Positions 33,460 through 41,322 of a stretch of 64,000 bases of DNA are shown here, piece after piece (the stretch's first letter is position 1; every line of letters begins with the position of its first letter). The stretch covers positions 1 to 64,000 of the forward strand of contig NZ_AXVR01000006.1 in the NCBI RefSeq assembly GCF_000484695.1, read 5' to 3'. A model generated the notes under the pieces. The model did no database searches and was not told the origin of the DNA. It saw nothing but the letters and a program-made list of their open reading frames with translations. This stretch comes from Salinispora cortesiana. Lineage in GTDB: Bacteria; Actinomycetota; Actinomycetes; Mycobacteriales; Micromonosporaceae. Made by a program: the position numbers and the translations under genes.

Positions 33460-34430
33460 GCGGCGTGATCCAGCCCGAAGGCCGTTGCGTCCTCGCCGTC
33501 GACGTCGGCGGGACGACCATCAAGGCGGCGGTGGTCGGCGAGGACGGCCGATTCCTGAGTTCCCTGACCGCGCCGTCGCAGGCGGACGACGACCCGGTCG
33601 AGGCGATCCGGTCGCTGTGCCGCGAACTGCGCGCGCATGCGCTCTCGCTCGGCAGCACACCCGCCGCGATCGGCGTGGTGACGCCCGGCCTCGTGGACGA
33701 GCGGGACGGAGTGGTGCGGTACGCGGCAAACCTTCGCCTGCGCGACGTGCCACTGCGCGCCCTCGTCAGCGGCGACCTCGGACTACCCGTGGTGGTCGGG
33801 CACGACGCGCGGGCGGCCGGCATCGCGGAGGCCACGGCGGGCGCGGCCGTCGGGTTGGACAACTTCCTGCTACTGCCGCTGGGCACCGGCATCGCCGCGG
33901 CGGTGGTGGTCCATGGTGTCCCCGTGGCCGGCGCGACCCGCGCGGCCGGCGAGGTCGGCCACATGCCGGTCTATCCGGGCGGGGAGCCGTGCAGTTGCGG
34001 GCAGCGGGGATGCCTGGAGGTGTACGCCTCGGGCGGCGGGATGGCACGTCGCTATGCCCGGCGCGTCGGCACCTCGGGGGCGGACAGCCAGGCCATCGCC
34101 GACGCGGTGGCCACCGATCCGCACGCCCGTGCTGTCTGGAACGACGCCACCCAGGCGTTGGGAACCGCCCTGGCCACCCTCACCCTGGCCCTCGACCCGG
34201 CCCGCGTCGTGTTGGGAGGTGGGCTCGCCGAGGCAGGCGCACTCTTCCTCGACCCGGTGCGCGAGGCCCTGCACGGCGCCCTCGCCTGGCGGAACCCGCC
34301 CCCCGTGCTGCGCTCCGCCTTCGGCGCCCAGGCGGCACAGGTCGGCGCCGCCATCATGGCCCGGCGGAAGGCCGGGCTGTCCGTTCCCGACGGCTGGGGT
34401 GCGCCCGACCTCGTGCCGCCTGCCGCATGA
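33456..34430 (+). CDS. ROK-family sugar kinase
   Basis: This 324-residue protein has no DNA-binding domain, so it is a kinase rather than a repressor. It has the ATP-binding DVGGTTIKAAVV, HDARAAG for the catalytic Asp, LPLGTGIAAAVV, the sugar-binding E-x-G-H (GEVGHMPV) and the zinc motif H-x9-C-x-C-x4-C (EPCSCGQRGC). It is likely a hexose, N-acetylhexosamine or mannose-type kinase. It starts within the stop of the M81 gene (ATGA) and ends at a hairpin terminator, which closes the three-gene operon. A kinase here implies that the imported substrate contains or yields a sugar. Confidence 0.9.
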   Translation: MSGVIQPEGRCVLAVDVGGTTIKAAVVGEDGRFLSSLTAPSQADDDPVEAIRSLCRELRAHALSLGSTPAAIGVVTPGLVDERDGVVRYAANLRLRDVPLRALVSGDLGLPVVVGHDARAAGIAEATAGAAVGLDNFLLLPLGTGIAAAVVVHGVPVAGATRAAGEVGHMPVYPGGEPCSCGQRGCLEVYASGGGMARRYARRVGTSGADSQAIADAVATDPHARAVWNDATQALGTALATLTLALDPARVVLGGGLAEAGALFLDPVREALHGALAWRNPPPVLRSAFGAQAAQVGAAIMARRKAGLSVPDGWGAPDLVPPAA

Positions 34431-34434
34431 GAGT

Positions 34435-34463
34435 TGCCACGGCCGGGCTCACCGGTCGTGGCA
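34435..34463 (+). terminator. Terminator of the ROK-M81-ROK operon
   Basis: A 12-bp stem (34435-34446 with 34452-34463, one G-U pair) and a five-base loop begin five bases after the kinase stop. Confidence 0.7.
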
Positions 34464-34694
34464 CACCGTCCGGACACCCACGTGCTCCGGTAAGTCGGGT
34501 AGCCGGGTATGTACCGTTAAGGGAATTTATATCCCGTTTGGGGGTTTAGATCGCCTTAGTGTCCTTGTGAGGCGTGGTTCGGGTTTAGCTCGGGACGGTT
34601 GCTACCGCCTTCCGGTAGCCGAGGAACACTACCCGGTCTGCCCTCGGGGCGGCGGAGTTCCTCGCCGTTCACGGGGAAGGACACCGAGATCGCG
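34464..34694 (+). promoter_or_regulatory. Leader region of the beta-helix gene
   Basis: An AT-rich stretch (about 34505-34550) contains AATTTATATCCC and is a likely promoter. It is followed by a small hairpin (34601-34619, seven-bp stem GCTACCG/CGGTAGC). A weak AAGGA site lies about 15 bases before ATG 34695. No known riboswitch is recognisable. Confidence 0.35.
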
Positions 34695-36215
34695 ATGAAC
34701 CATCAGGACCATACCCGGGGGTACGAACCGGTCCGGCCCGACGAGGGCCGGCCGAGGTCACGGTGGCGGTGGTGGGCTGTGGGGCTGGCTGGTATGACCG
34801 GCCTGGCTCTCGCCACCATAGGTGTCGCCGCCCCGGCCGCGGACGCGGTCGGACGCCCGCTCACCTCCGCCGACGAGCAGCCCTCCGCCGACGAGCGCCG
34901 CAGCGGGGGTGAGTCCGGTAAGGGCGAGTCCGTCAAAGGTGAGTCCGGTAAGGGCGAGCCCGGCAAGGCCGAGTCCGGCAAGGGTGACCCTGGCAGAGGC
35001 GAGTCCGGCAGGGGCGAGTCCGATAAGGGCAAGGGCAAGAAGGAGCCGAAGCCGAAGGGCGTTCCGGTCCCCTGTGACGCGGACAAGCTGATCGCCGCGA
35101 TCACCCTGGCCAACGCCCGCGGCGGCGCCGTGCTCGACCTCGCCAAGAAGTGCACCTACCTGCTCACCGCCACCATCGACGACGGCGCCGGCCTGCCGGT
35201 TGTCACCGCCCCCATCACCCTCAACGGCGGCAAGCACACCACCATCAAACGTGCCGCCGGTGTGGAGGAGTTCCGCATCGTCACCGTCGGCACCGGCGGT
35301 GACCTCACCCTCAACCACCTGACAATCACGGGTGGACAGACCGACGGCGACGGCGGAGCAATCCTGGTCAACGCCGGCGGAGCGTTGACCACCAACCACA
35401 GCACCGTCACCCGCAACATCGCTGGCAGCGACGGCGGCGGAAGCAGCGGCGGTATCGCCAACAACGGCACCACCACCATCAAGCACTCCACCGTCAGCCG
35501 TAACACTGCGGCAACCGCCGCTGGCGGCATCGGCAACACCGGTCAACTCGTCATCAAGAAGTCCTCCGTCACCACGAACGCGGCCAACGCCATCGCGGGT
35601 GGGTTCGGGGGAGGTGTCGGTAGCTTCCCCGGTGGCACCACGGTCGTGACTGGCAGCACCATCAGCGGTAACCGCGCCGGCGAGGCTGGTGGAGGTGCCG
35701 GCGGCTTCGACGCGAACGTCACCGTCACCAACACCGCCATCACCGGTAACCGAGCCAGCAACGGCGGCGGGGTCTTCGCGGAGGGGGGTATGCTGGCCCT
35801 GCGCCACGTCACGGCCACCAACAACACCGGCACGTTCCAGGGCGGCGGCCTCGCCCTCCGATCCCTCAACGCTGCGACCGTGGCCACGGTCGAGGACAGC
35901 ACAATCGCGCACAACGTCGGTACTCAGAACGGTGGAGGAATCGTCAACCTCGAGATCTCCTTGGCCTCCTCCACAGTCGACGTGCGGAACACCCGCATCA
36001 CGGCCAATCAGGCAACATTTGGCGGCGGAATCTACAATATCGGCGTTGACGCCACGGCCACGCTCACCAACACGAAAGTCATCAAGAACATCGCCACCAG
36101 CAACGGCGGGGGCATCCTCAACTCGGGAACGGTGAACCTGAACACGGCCACCGGTACCGTCGTGGTCAAGAATCAGCCGAACAACTGCGTCAACGTGCCC
36201 GGCTGCGTCGGATAG
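34695..36215 (+). CDS. Secreted right-handed beta-helix repeat protein with Lys/Glu/Gly repeat linker
   Basis: This 506-residue protein has a twin-hydrophilic then hydrophobic N-terminus (RSRWRWWAVG then LAGMTGLALATIGVAAPAADA), which acts as a signal peptide. Residues 71-112 are a highly charged repeat of the unit GESGKG. Residues 120-500 form a parallel beta-helix: repeated short strands with recurring N-T-x-I-T/S-x-N and GGG turns (HSTVSRNTAA, SSVTTNAANA, STISGNRAG, TAITGNRAS). This is the polymorphic outer-membrane/pectate-lyase-like solenoid found in many secreted actinobacterial proteins. No catalytic residues of pectate lyase are evident. It ends with two cysteines (NNCVNVPGC). A surface-binding or adhesive role is an inference. 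Confidence 0.82.
   Translation: MNHQDHTRGYEPVRPDEGRPRSRWRWWAVGLAGMTGLALATIGVAAPAADAVGRPLTSADEQPSADERRSGGESGKGESVKGESGKGEPGKAESGKGDPGRGESGRGESDKGKGKKEPKPKGVPVPCDADKLIAAITLANARGGAVLDLAKKCTYLLTATIDDGAGLPVVTAPITLNGGKHTTIKRAAGVEEFRIVTVGTGGDLTLNHLTITGGQTDGDGGAILVNAGGALTTNHSTVTRNIAGSDGGGSSGGIANNGTTTIKHSTVSRNTAATAAGGIGNTGQLVIKKSSVTTNAANAIAGGFGGGVGSFPGGTTVVTGSTISGNRAGEAGGGAGGFDANVTVTNTAITGNRASNGGGVFAEGGMLALRHVTATNNTGTFQGGGLALRSLNAATVATVEDSTIAHNVGTQNGGGIVNLEISLASSTVDVRNTRITANQATFGGGIYNIGVDATATLTNTKVIKNIATSNGGGILNSGTVNLNTATGTVVVKNQPNNCVNVPGCVG
34905..35030. repeat. 15- and 18-base in-frame tandem repeats (GESGKG coding)
   Basis: About eight imperfect units of GAGTCCGGTAAGGGC type encode a flexible, charged spacer between the signal region and the beta-helix. 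The repeats keep the frame, so copy number could vary among strains. Confidence 0.75.
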
Positions 36216-36236
36216 CGGCCTGATCGCGTTGGGCTT

Positions 36237-36279
36237 GGAGGGCCCGTTCCTGCCGGCATGTGGTGGGAACGGGCCCTCC
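36237..36279 (+). terminator. Terminator of the beta-helix gene
   Basis: A perfect 14-bp stem (36237-36250 with 36266-36279) with a 15-base loop starts 22 bases after the stop. Confidence 0.8.
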
Positions 36280-36439
36280 GGCATCACGTGCTGCCAGCCA
36301 CGTGCGGATCACCATGGGAGATCGCGCGACATCCGTTGGACGCCGCCGGCGGTGTGGCTGGCCGTGGTGCTGTCGGCTTCGCCATTGGTGTCATGGTCGT
36401 CACCCAGAGTGGATGCAGTCGGCTGGATTGGCGTAGGGG

Positions 36440-36664
36440 CTACTGGGGAAGTGGGTTCGCCACGTATACGCCCTTGCCCTGCCGGCCGTCGATCAACCCT
36501 TCTGCCTTGAGGAGAAGCATGGTGGCGCGGATGACCGTGTTGCTGACCTCGTAGTGCTCGCACAGGGCAGCGAAGGAGGGCAACTTGTCGCCCGGCTTCA
36601 ACTGGCCGGAGTCGATCTGCTCCCGGATATCCCTGGCGACCTTCAGGTATGCGGCTTCAGACAT
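36440..36664 (-). CDS. Small GntR-family regulator (74 aa)
   Basis: This stand-alone winged-helix protein of the GntR family is only 74 residues long. It has the GntR fold YLKVARDIREQIDSGQLKPGDKLPSFAALCEHYEVSNTVIRA and the wing GLIDGRQGKGVYV. There is no effector domain, so a ligand site is absent, and this is the short form common in Streptomyces and relatives where one or more small genes lie alongside. It is divergent from two overlapping small genes. The gap of about 220 bases holds direct repeats (36731-36777) that could be its target. It probably represses those genes and itself. Confidence 0.85.
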   Translation of the reverse strand: MSEAAYLKVARDIREQIDSGQLKPGDKLPSFAALCEHYEVSNTVIRATMLLLKAEGLIDGRQGKGVYVANPLPQ

Positions 36665-36730
36665 CGGTGGTGCTCCCAGCTTGGCGGCTGGTGTAAGCGA
36701 ATCACACCGCAGCCTCGACCTACAACGCTA

Positions 36731-36777
36731 TGCGTCCTTGGTTATTGACCCTGCGCACATTGCGTCCTAAGTTGTTG
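36731..36777. promoter_or_regulatory. Two direct repeats exactly 30 bases apart
   Basis: TGCGTCCTTGGTTATTG (36731-36747) and TGCGTCCTAAGTTGTTG (36761-36777) match at 14 of 17 positions with a 30-base period, three helical turns, so proteins bound to both would sit on one face. They lie midway in the region between the GntR gene and the small gene pair. Confidence 0.4.
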
Positions 36778-36883
36778 GTGGGGCTACCGAGCTTGGCGGC
36801 CGGCTGTCCCGCCGTGGGCGCTCCGTCCCGAAAGAGAGTGGTCGGGTGCCCGCGGCTTTGTCAGGGCATCGGCGGGAGGCAGG

Positions 36884-37096
36884 GTGACCGACGATCGTGG
36901 AACCGGTGGCTACCGACGGCGAGTCCCCTACGACGAGTACGTCCTGGCGGTCGCGTTGACCCTCGCACGTCGGCATCGGCCGGTCTGGTGTTGGCGGCGC
37001 TGGCGGAGGGTCTGCCGGTGCGGAGGAGAACTGCCGTGTCGTGCCCGACACCGGATTCCGATCAATCGCGGGCACTGGCCAGCGGAGGGAGAGTAG
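36884..37096 (+). CDS. Small cysteine-containing protein, first of an overlapping pair (70 aa)
   Basis: The GTG start at 36884 is preceded by GGGAGG. The protein reads TDDRGTGGYRRRVPYDEYV with a helix ALTLARRHRPVW and a C-terminal cysteine group (VCRCGGELPCRARHRIPINRGHW). The C-x-C...C arrangement with His could bind zinc. I recognise it only as a lineage-typical small protein of Micromonosporaceae, with no known function. Its TAG stop overlaps the next GTG start by one base (TAGTG), so the pair is translationally coupled. It is divergent from the GntR regulator. Confidence 0.65.
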   Translation: MTDDRGTGGYRRRVPYDEYVLAVALTLARRHRPVWCWRRWRRVCRCGGELPCRARHRIPINRGHWPAEGE

Positions 37097-37275
37097 TGAG
37101 CGACGGGCCGGAGCAGCTTATTCTCACGGCGCACCTCCGAGGACGCGACGGCATGTGTGTCGGCTGCCGGGCGTGGTGGTCGCGGTTGGTGCCGTACCCG
37201 TGTTGGCAGGTGGACTGGGCGACCAGTCGGCAGGCGCGCACGAGCGTCGCCCGGTTCCTGGGCGGCGTGCGGTGA
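37096..37275 (+). CDS. Small cysteine-containing protein, second of an overlapping pair (59 aa)
   Basis: The GTG start at 37096 overlaps the previous stop and has GGAGGGAG just upstream. Visible features are EQLILTAHLRGRDGMCVGC, RLVPYPCWQVDWA and a basic end (SRQARTSVARFLGGV). The C-V-G-C plus P-C-W arrangement is a possible metal knuckle shared in style with its partner, so the two may form a complex. Function unknown. It looks to be co-regulated with the first gene by the divergent GntR protein. Confidence 0.65.
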   Translation: MSDGPEQLILTAHLRGRDGMCVGCRAWWSRLVPYPCWQVDWATSRQARTSVARFLGGVR

Positions 37276-37523
37276 CCACCTCGTGTGCCTCGACAGCACG
37301 GTCCATGCGTGTCCGTAGGTCAGAGCCGTTCATGGCGCTGCCCCTTCACCAAGTCCGAGGTGGGGGCCATCCGCCGTACGAACTCGGGAGAGGTCGTCGC
37401 GGTAGCGGGTGGCGAAGCCGCCTGGGCCGCGGAGGTGGCGGTACCCCACCACCGCATCGGCTGGTCGGTCCGGTCCAGGGACGGCCGGGTGTGGTCAGGC
37501 ATCGCTGGTGCCAGGGCGTGCGT

Positions 37524-37988
37524 GTGACACTCGACCCCGTGTTGACCCAGGCACGGTCTCGGGAGGTTCGTTCGGTTGTCGACACGGTCGTCGAGTGGGC
37601 GGCCGAGCGCGCGGAAGTACGCGGGGTGCTGGTTGTCGGCTCCTGGGCGCGCGGGACCGCGCGGATGGACTCCGACGTCGACGTCGTGGTGCTGACGGGC
37701 AACGTCCACTATTCCGTGGCGGGAGTGTGGACCGGTCTGCCCGGCGGCGAGATGGTCCGGTCGGCCGAGTGGGGCCCGCTCCGGGAGATCCGCGTGCGAC
37801 GGCCGTCGGGGTTGTTGGTCGAAATTGGCGTCACGCCGGTGAGCTGGGCCGACACCGACCCGGTCGACGCGGGCACACACCGGGTCATCGATGACGGGCA
37901 CCGAGTCGTGCACGATCCGGCAGGTGTGCTGGCCCGGCTGTCGGCCGCGTGCGAACCCGAGCGGCGGTACCCGGGCCTCAGACCGTGA
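37524..37988 (+). CDS. Nucleotidyltransferase-fold protein (MNT/KNTase type)
   Basis: This 154-residue protein starts at GTG 37524; upstream in-frame extensions have no protein character. It carries the DNA-polymerase-beta-type signature G-S-x9-D-x-D: VGSWARGTARMDSDVDVVV, with Gly39-Ser40 and metal aspartates Asp51 and Asp53. A later LLVEIGV segment can give the third acid. This minimal form resembles MntA antitoxins and kanamycin-nucleotidyltransferase-like enzymes, which transfer AMP to proteins, RNA or small molecules. No HEPN toxin lies immediately beside it, so a canonical HEPN/MNT pair is not supported. The upstream 248 bases hold no clear gene. Confidence 0.75.
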   Translation: MTLDPVLTQARSREVRSVVDTVVEWAAERAEVRGVLVVGSWARGTARMDSDVDVVVLTGNVHYSVAGVWTGLPGGEMVRSAEWGPLREIRVRRPSGLLVEIGVTPVSWADTDPVDAGTHRVIDDGHRVVHDPAGVLARLSAACEPERRYPGLRP

Positions 37989-38078
37989 CCGTCGGCGACA
38001 GGGCAGACGGTTCGCGGATGGTGCTGACCAGCACGGCACGTGTCGGTGCCGTGCTGGTCGCCGTGCGGTGGCCCGAGG

Positions 38079-39242
38079 TCAGTACGACTTCTCCTGGCCG
38101 AGCACGTGCTGGGCCACGAAGTTCAGGATCATTTCCCTGGTGACCGGGGCGATCCGCCCGGCCCGCACCGCCCCGAGCAGCGTCGCCACCCCGTACTCGG
38201 TGGTCATGCCGGCCCCGCCGTGGGCCTGCACCGCCGTGTCCACGGCCAGTGCCGCCGCCTCCCCGGACGCGTACTTCGCCATGTTGCCGGCGACTCCCGC
38301 CTCCAGGTCCCGCCCGGCGTCGTAGAGCACCGCCGCCTTCTGGACCATCAGCCGGGCCAACTCCACCTGCACCGCCGCGTGCGCCAGGGGATGCGATACG
38401 CCCTGGTGCGAGCCGATCGACCGTCCACCCCACACCTTCCGGGTCGCCGTGTACTCCGAGGCGCGTTCGAGCGCGTACCGGCCGGACCCGATGCTCATCG
38501 CGCCGATCGTGATCCGCTCCGGGTTCAGCCCAGCAAAGAGCGCCGGCAGGCCGGCGTCCACCGACTCGCCGACCAACGCCTCCCTGGGCACCCGTACGTC
38601 ATCGAGGTAGAGCAGGAACTGGTCCTCCGGGGAGAGGATCTCCATGTCCAGCTTGGAGTAGGTCAGCCCCGCCGCGTCGGTTGGTACGAGGAACAGGGCC
38701 GGCTTCAGTTTGCCGGTCGTGGCATCCTCGGTCCGCGCCACCACCAGCACGTGCCCCGCCTGGTCGACGCCGGAGATGTAGCACTTGCGGCCGGAGATCA
38801 CCCAGTCGTCGCCGTCGCGGCGGGCCACCGTGCCGAGCCGGTGGAAGTTCGACCCGGCCTCCGGCTCGGTGATCGCGAAGACGATCCGCTGGGAGCCGTC
38901 AGCGAGGCCGGGCAGGTGGCGCTTGCGCTGCTCCTCGGTGCCGTGTCGGTTGATGATCGTCGCGACGATGGCGGGGGAGACCACCAGCAGCAGCAGCGGG
39001 CACCCGGCCGCGGCCAACTCCTCGCAGACGATGGAGAGTTCGGTGATGCCGCCGCCCCCACCGCCGTACTCGGTCGGGATGTTCACGCCGAGGTAGCCCA
39101 ACCCGCCGGCCTCGTCCCACAGTTCGGTGGTGCGTTCGCCGGCCTTGGCCTTCTCGACGAAGTACCGGTGGCCGTACCGCTTGCCCAGCGCCCGTACGGC
39201 GTCACGGAGCTGGTCCTGCTCGGGGGTGAGGTCGAAGTTCAT
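38079..39242 (-). CDS. Acyl-CoA dehydrogenase (last gene of the catabolic operon)
   Basis: This 387-residue FAD enzyme oxidises an acyl-CoA to the 2-enoyl-CoA. FAD/substrate motifs are visible: FAITEPEAGSN, the WVISGRKCYISG region, and the C-terminal HGGAGMTTEYGVA. The usual C-terminal catalytic Glu of the YEGT motif is absent (the site reads RIAPVTREM). The alternative helix-G Glu is present at Glu242 (NPERIT), as in isovaleryl-type and long-chain enzymes. Its ATG overlaps the carboxylase alpha stop (ATGA). It is 387 residues, like its paralogue in the same operon, but only distantly similar, so the two should take different substrates. Confidence 0.92.
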   Translation of the reverse strand: MNFDLTPEQDQLRDAVRALGKRYGHRYFVEKAKAGERTTELWDEAGGLGYLGVNIPTEYGGGGGGITELSIVCEELAAAGCPLLLLVVSPAIVATIINRHGTEEQRKRHLPGLADGSQRIVFAITEPEAGSNFHRLGTVARRDGDDWVISGRKCYISGVDQAGHVLVVARTEDATTGKLKPALFLVPTDAAGLTYSKLDMEILSPEDQFLLYLDDVRVPREALVGESVDAGLPALFAGLNPERITIGAMSIGSGRYALERASEYTATRKVWGGRSIGSHQGVSHPLAHAAVQVELARLMVQKAAVLYDAGRDLEAGVAGNMAKYASGEAAALAVDTAVQAHGGAGMTTEYGVATLLGAVRAGRIAPVTREMILNFVAQHVLGQEKSY

Positions 39243-41263
39243 GACTGTGCCTCCTCGTCGGGGTTGACCACGGCCAGTACGGCGCCGGTCTCGACCTGGC
39301 CGCCGGCGGGTACCGGCAACTCGGCGACCACGCCGTCGGTGGGGGCGAGTACGGGGTGTTCCAGCTTCATCGCTTCCAGGGTCAGCAGTAGGTCACCGGC
39401 GGCGACCCGCTGGCTGAGCTCGACGTGCACGCGGGTCACCGTGCCGGGAAGTGGCGCGAGCAGCGACCCGGCCGCCAGTTCCGCGCCCGGTAGCGGGAAG
39501 CGTGGTAGCTCGGTCAGGCCCAGCGCGCCGTCCGGGCTGTCCACGAAGACCTCCGGGCCCACCCGGTGTACCCGGTACGTTCGCCGCACCCCGGTGACAT
39601 CCAGCACGACCCGGTCCGGGTGCGCCTCGACCAGGGTGAGGGCCGGCGCCCCGCCGGCCGGGAAGGCGGCGTCGCCGGCAGCGGGCGGGTCGTCCCCCGG
39701 TGCCACCGACCATTCGGCGAGCGCGCCTCGACGGTCCAGGCGGTACCGCACCTCGATCTCCCCGCCGTCCGGGCCGGCGTAGCGCGTGACCTGTGGGAAG
39801 GCGGACACGTTGCGCCAGCCTGAGGGGAGCCCGGCCAGCACCGGGGCGCTGGCGCGGCGGTCGGCGGCCGAGGCGAGCGCCGCCGCCACCGCGGCCACCG
39901 GCAGCTCTTCCGGGGGAAGCAGCGGCGCGAAGACCTCCGGGTGCCGGTCCAGGAAGCCGGTGTCGATGTCAACAGCGGCGAACTCCGGACTACGCAGGAT
40001 GCGTACCAGCAGATCCCGGTTGGTGGCGACGCCGTGCAGCTCGGCCCGCGCCAGCGCGCCGGCCAGCGCGCGGGCCGCCTCGTCCCGGGTGGGCGCCCAG
40101 CTGATCACCTTCGCGAGCATCGAGTCGTAGTGGACGCTCACCACCGAGCCATCAGTCACGCCCGAGTCCAGCCGCAGACCCGGCCCGGTCAGCGGCCCGA
40201 ACTCGGTGGCCACCGCGGGAACCGTGAACCGGTGCAGGGTGCCTGTTGCCGGCCGGTACCCCTGGGTCGGGTCCTCGGCGCAGAGGCGCACCTCGATCGC
40301 GTGCCCCGTGGTCGGTGGCGGCGTGGTGATCGGCAGCGGTGCGCCCTCGGCGACGAGCAGTTGCAGGCGGACCAGGTCCAGGCCGGTGGTCAGCTCGGTC
40401 ACCGGGTGCTCCACCTGGAGGCGGGTGTTCATTTCCAGGAAGAAGATGTCACCGTCCGGGGCGAGTAGGAACTCGACCGTGCCCGCGCCGACGTAGTCGA
40501 CCGCCCGCCCGGCGGCCGTCGCCGCCTCGTGGAGTCGCTGACGCACCTCGGGTGCGAGGACGCCCGGCGCCTCCTCGACGATCTTCTGATGGCGGCGTTG
40601 GATCGAGCAGTCCCGCGCGCCCAGGGCCGTCACCGTTCCGAACCGGTCGCCCAGGATCTGCACCTCGACGTGCCGGCCGCGTTCGACGTACCGCTCGATG
40701 AAGACCGTGCCGTCGCCGAAGGCGGAGGCCGCCTCGCGGCGTGCGCTGGCGACGGCATCGGCGAGTCCGTCGGCGGCGCGGACCACACGCATGCCCCGTC
40801 CACCACCTCCGGCGGATGCCTTCACCAGCACCGGGAAGCCGCTGACCTGGTCGGGTTCGGTCCAACTGGGCAGTATGGGGACGCCGGCCTCGGCGAGCAG
40901 TGTCTTCGCCGCCAGCTTGTCCCCCATCGCGGCGATCGCCTTCGCCGGTGGCCCGACCCAGGCCAGCCCGGCGTCGGTGACCGCCGTGGCGAACTCGGCG
41001 TTCTCGGCGAGGAAGCCGTAGCCCGGATGGACGGCGTCCGCGCCGGCCCGCCGGGCCGCGGCCAGGACGAGGTCGATCCGCAGGTACGTCTCGGCGGGCG
41101 TGTTCCCGGGCAGCCGGACGGCGTGGTCGGCCTCGGCGACGAAGGGCGCGTCGGCGTCCGCATCGGAGTGCACGGCGACCGTCTCGATCCCGAGTGCCCG
41201 GCAGGTGGTGAAGATCCGGCGGGCGATCTCGCCCCGGTTGGCGACCAGAAGTCTGCTGATCAT
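39239..41263 (-). CDS. Acyl-CoA carboxylase alpha subunit (biotin carboxylase + BCCP)
   Basis: This 674-residue protein carries the biotin and charges it with CO2 using ATP. The biotin carboxylase domain covers residues 1-450: RLLVANRGEIARRI, the ATP-grasp loop KASAGGGGRGMR, IERYVERGRHVEVQIL, and catalytic EMNTRLQVEH. A linker of about 130 residues follows, then the biotinyl domain with Lys633 in LEAMKLEHP. This domain order fits methylcrotonyl-, geranyl- and propionyl-type subunits. The start is ATG 41263; longer in-frame readings would run through the beta-subunit gene on the same strand and are rejected. It begins 59 bases after that gene. Confidence 0.92.
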   Translation of the reverse strand: MISRLLVANRGEIARRIFTTCRALGIETVAVHSDADADAPFVAEADHAVRLPGNTPAETYLRIDLVLAAARRAGADAVHPGYGFLAENAEFATAVTDAGLAWVGPPAKAIAAMGDKLAAKTLLAEAGVPILPSWTEPDQVSGFPVLVKASAGGGGRGMRVVRAADGLADAVASARREAASAFGDGTVFIERYVERGRHVEVQILGDRFGTVTALGARDCSIQRRHQKIVEEAPGVLAPEVRQRLHEAATAAGRAVDYVGAGTVEFLLAPDGDIFFLEMNTRLQVEHPVTELTTGLDLVRLQLLVAEGAPLPITTPPPTTGHAIEVRLCAEDPTQGYRPATGTLHRFTVPAVATEFGPLTGPGLRLDSGVTDGSVVSVHYDSMLAKVISWAPTRDEAARALAGALARAELHGVATNRDLLVRILRSPEFAAVDIDTGFLDRHPEVFAPLLPPEELPVAAVAAALASAADRRASAPVLAGLPSGWRNVSAFPQVTRYAGPDGGEIEVRYRLDRRGALAEWSVAPGDDPPAAGDAAFPAGGAPALTLVEAHPDRVVLDVTGVRRTYRVHRVGPEVFVDSPDGALGLTELPRFPLPGAELAAGSLLAPLPGTVTRVHVELSQRVAAGDLLLTLEAMKLEHPVLAPTDGVVAELPVPAGGQVETGAVLAVVNPDEEAQS

Positions 41264-41322
41264 CCGCGCTGAGTCTCCTTCGTTCGCGACTACGGGCCCG
41301 GCCTGACTGTGCGGTTCGCGCC

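Noticed and set aside
37276..37523. Possible gene before the nucleotidyltransferase
   Set aside because: Open frames exist on both strands but have repetitive Arg/Gly/Pro composition typical of shadow frames in GC-rich DNA and no ribosome-binding site.
37524..37988. HEPN/MNT toxin-antitoxin pair
   Set aside because: The MNT-type protein is present, but neither neighbour carries the HEPN R-x4-6-H motif.
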